Below, in pieces: positions 22,560 to 23,830 of a stretch of DNA of 23,830 nucleotides. The translations under genes and the position numbers were made by a program. The notes beneath the pieces were generated by a model. It was not told where the DNA came from, did not search any database, and worked only from the letters and a program-made list of their open reading frames with translations. The first letter of the stretch is position 1. Every line of letters starts with the position of its first letter. Source of the DNA: Thermoleophilia bacterium (GTDB lineage: Bacteria; Actinomycetota; Thermoleophilia; Gaiellales; Gaiellaceae); NCBI GenBank assembly GCA_016844515.1, contig JAERMP010000024.1, positions 1-23,830 of the forward strand. The letters are read 5' to 3'.

Positions 22560-23830
22560 ATGGCGACGACCGAGGATCGCGGCGCGGCAGACTCGATCGG
22601 GGCCTGGCGCGAGAAGGTCTACGAACGCGCGCCGGAGCGCGCCGGAGAGCTCTTCTCGACCATCTCGGGCGTCGAGAACGAGCCGCTCTACTCGCCGGAA
22701 AGCACCGAGGTCGACTATGCGCGGGATCTCGGCTTCCCGGGCGAGTACCCGTTCACGCGCGGCGTGTACCCGTCGATGTACCGGGGACGGCTCTGGACGA
22801 TGCGTCGACCACGGACAGACGGGCCTGTCGACCGCCTTCGACATGCCGACCCTCATGGGCTACGACTCGGATCACGCACGCTCGCTCGGGGAGGTCGGAC
22901 GCGAGGGTGTTGCTGTCGACTCGCTCGACGACGTGGAGACGCTGTTCGCGGGAATCCCGCTTGGCGATGTGTCCACCTCGATGACGATCAACTCGCCGGC
23001 GGCGATCGTGCTCGCGTACTACGTCTGCGTCGGAGAAGAGCAGGGCGTGCCGCGCGACAAACTTCGGGGCACGGCGCAGACGGACATCCTCAAGGAGTAC
23101 ATCGCCCAGAAGGAGTGGATCTTCCCGCCTGAGCCGTCGATGCGGCTCGTTGTCGACATGATCGAGTTCTGCGCGCGGGAGATGCCGCTTTTCCACCCGA
23201 TCTCGATCTCCGGGTACCACATCCGGGAGGCGGGATCGACCGCGGCGCAGGAGCTCGCCTTCACGCTTGCGGACGGATTCGCCTACGTCGAGGCTGCCGT
23301 CGAGCGGGGGCTCGACGTCGACGACTTCGCCCCGCGGCTCTCGTTCTTCTTCAACGCGCATCTCGACTTCTTCGAGGAGATCGCGAAGTACCGGGCGGCA
23401 CGGAGGATCTGGGCCCGCGAGCTGCGCGGTCGCTTCGGAGCGCGCAACGAGCGTTCGCTCCTGATGCGCTTCCACACGCAGACCGCCGGCGTCTCGCTGA
23501 CCGCGCAGCAGCCCGAGGTGAACATCGTGCGGACGGCGCTCGAGGCGATGGCCGCCGTGCTCGGCGGTACGCAGAGCCTGCACACGAACTCCTTTGACGA
23601 GGCACTCGCGCTGCCCACCGAGGAAGCTGCACGGCTGGCTCTTCGCACGCAGCAGGTGATCGCGCACGAGTCCGGAGCCGTGAACACGATCGACCCCCTA
23701 GGTGGCTCGTACTACGTGGAGCACCTGACGAACACGATCGAGGCGCAGGCGTACGAGTACTTCGATCGCATCGATCGCCTAGGCGGCGTCATCCCCGCGA
23801 TCAAGGACAACTTCTTCCAGCGCGAGATCG
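22560..23830 (+). CDS. Acyl-CoA mutase large subunit, methylmalonyl-CoA mutase family (frame-disrupted, runs off the window)
   Basis: The family uses adenosylcobalamin for carbon-skeleton rearrangement of acyl-CoAs; this is the catalytic TIM-barrel subunit. The first frame (22560 to about 22805) reads [20 protein letters not shown] and on to [20 protein letters not shown] then WTMR. The rest, in another frame from about 22804, reads [20 protein letters not shown] and continues through [15 protein letters not shown] core motifs ([20 protein letters not shown]), [20 protein letters not shown] and [20 protein letters not shown] to the window end. About 20 residues (the RQYAGF region) are missing at the junction. 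Where methylmalonyl-CoA mutase has the substrate carboxylate-binding Arg (VRNTYIFPP), this protein has Gln (AQKEWIFPP; codon 23107-23109), as in isobutyryl-CoA and hydroxyisobutyryl-CoA mutases. The start at 22560 is preferred over a GTG at 22530. Confidence 0.88.

Overview
The window looks like chromosomal DNA from a high-GC, Gram-positive-type (monoderm) actinobacterium. A Thermoleophilia/Gaiellales-like lineage is my best guess, from the gene set only: a Tad/Flp pilus locus with no secretin gene, DUF2079 and GT87 membrane proteins, and a large secreted prealbumin-fold repeat protein. No rRNA, tRNA, CRISPR array or intact transposase was seen.

Layout. (1) Positions 1-7059, minus strand: a Tad pilus operon read right to left, flp pilin, tadE, tadG-like, cpaB, cpaE-like ATPase, cpaF ATPase, then the first codons of one more gene cut by the left edge. 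Strong inverted repeats lie after flp and between cpaE and cpaF, where the cpaF ribosome binding site can pair with the cpaE stop region. (2) Positions 7248-13204: a membrane glycosyltransferase-type block with a GT87 protein, two intact DUF2079 proteins, a truncated third DUF2079 copy, and a convergent GT-C-like membrane protein. A 30-codon remnant of a second copy of that last gene is also present, so a two-gene module seems to have been duplicated and then partly deleted. (3) Positions 13205-14360: palindromic GGGGTCTGACCCC repeats, an orphan NarL-type response regulator (minus strand), and a hairpin-rich intergenic region. (4) Positions 14361-20728: a secreted protein of about 2,100 residues built from about 17 prealbumin/CnaB-like repeats, two DUF11-type domains and a C-terminal Ig-like domain, split by a frameshift. 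(5) Positions 20915-22494: a secreted L,D-transpeptidase and a convergent secreted protein of unknown function. (6) Positions 22560-23830: the start of an acyl-CoA mutase large subunit, also frame-disrupted.

Working together: the Tad genes build a surface pilus; the GT-C/DUF2079 proteins probably handle lipid-linked sugars at the membrane; the repeat protein and the transpeptidase act in the cell envelope and share a nearly identical bipartite upstream element that may be a common promoter. The mutase belongs to acyl-CoA metabolism and is unrelated to its neighbours.

Three genes (cpaE-like, repeat protein, mutase) each seem to have lost roughly 60-125 bases out of frame. This pattern should be checked against raw reads before any of them is called a true pseudogene.
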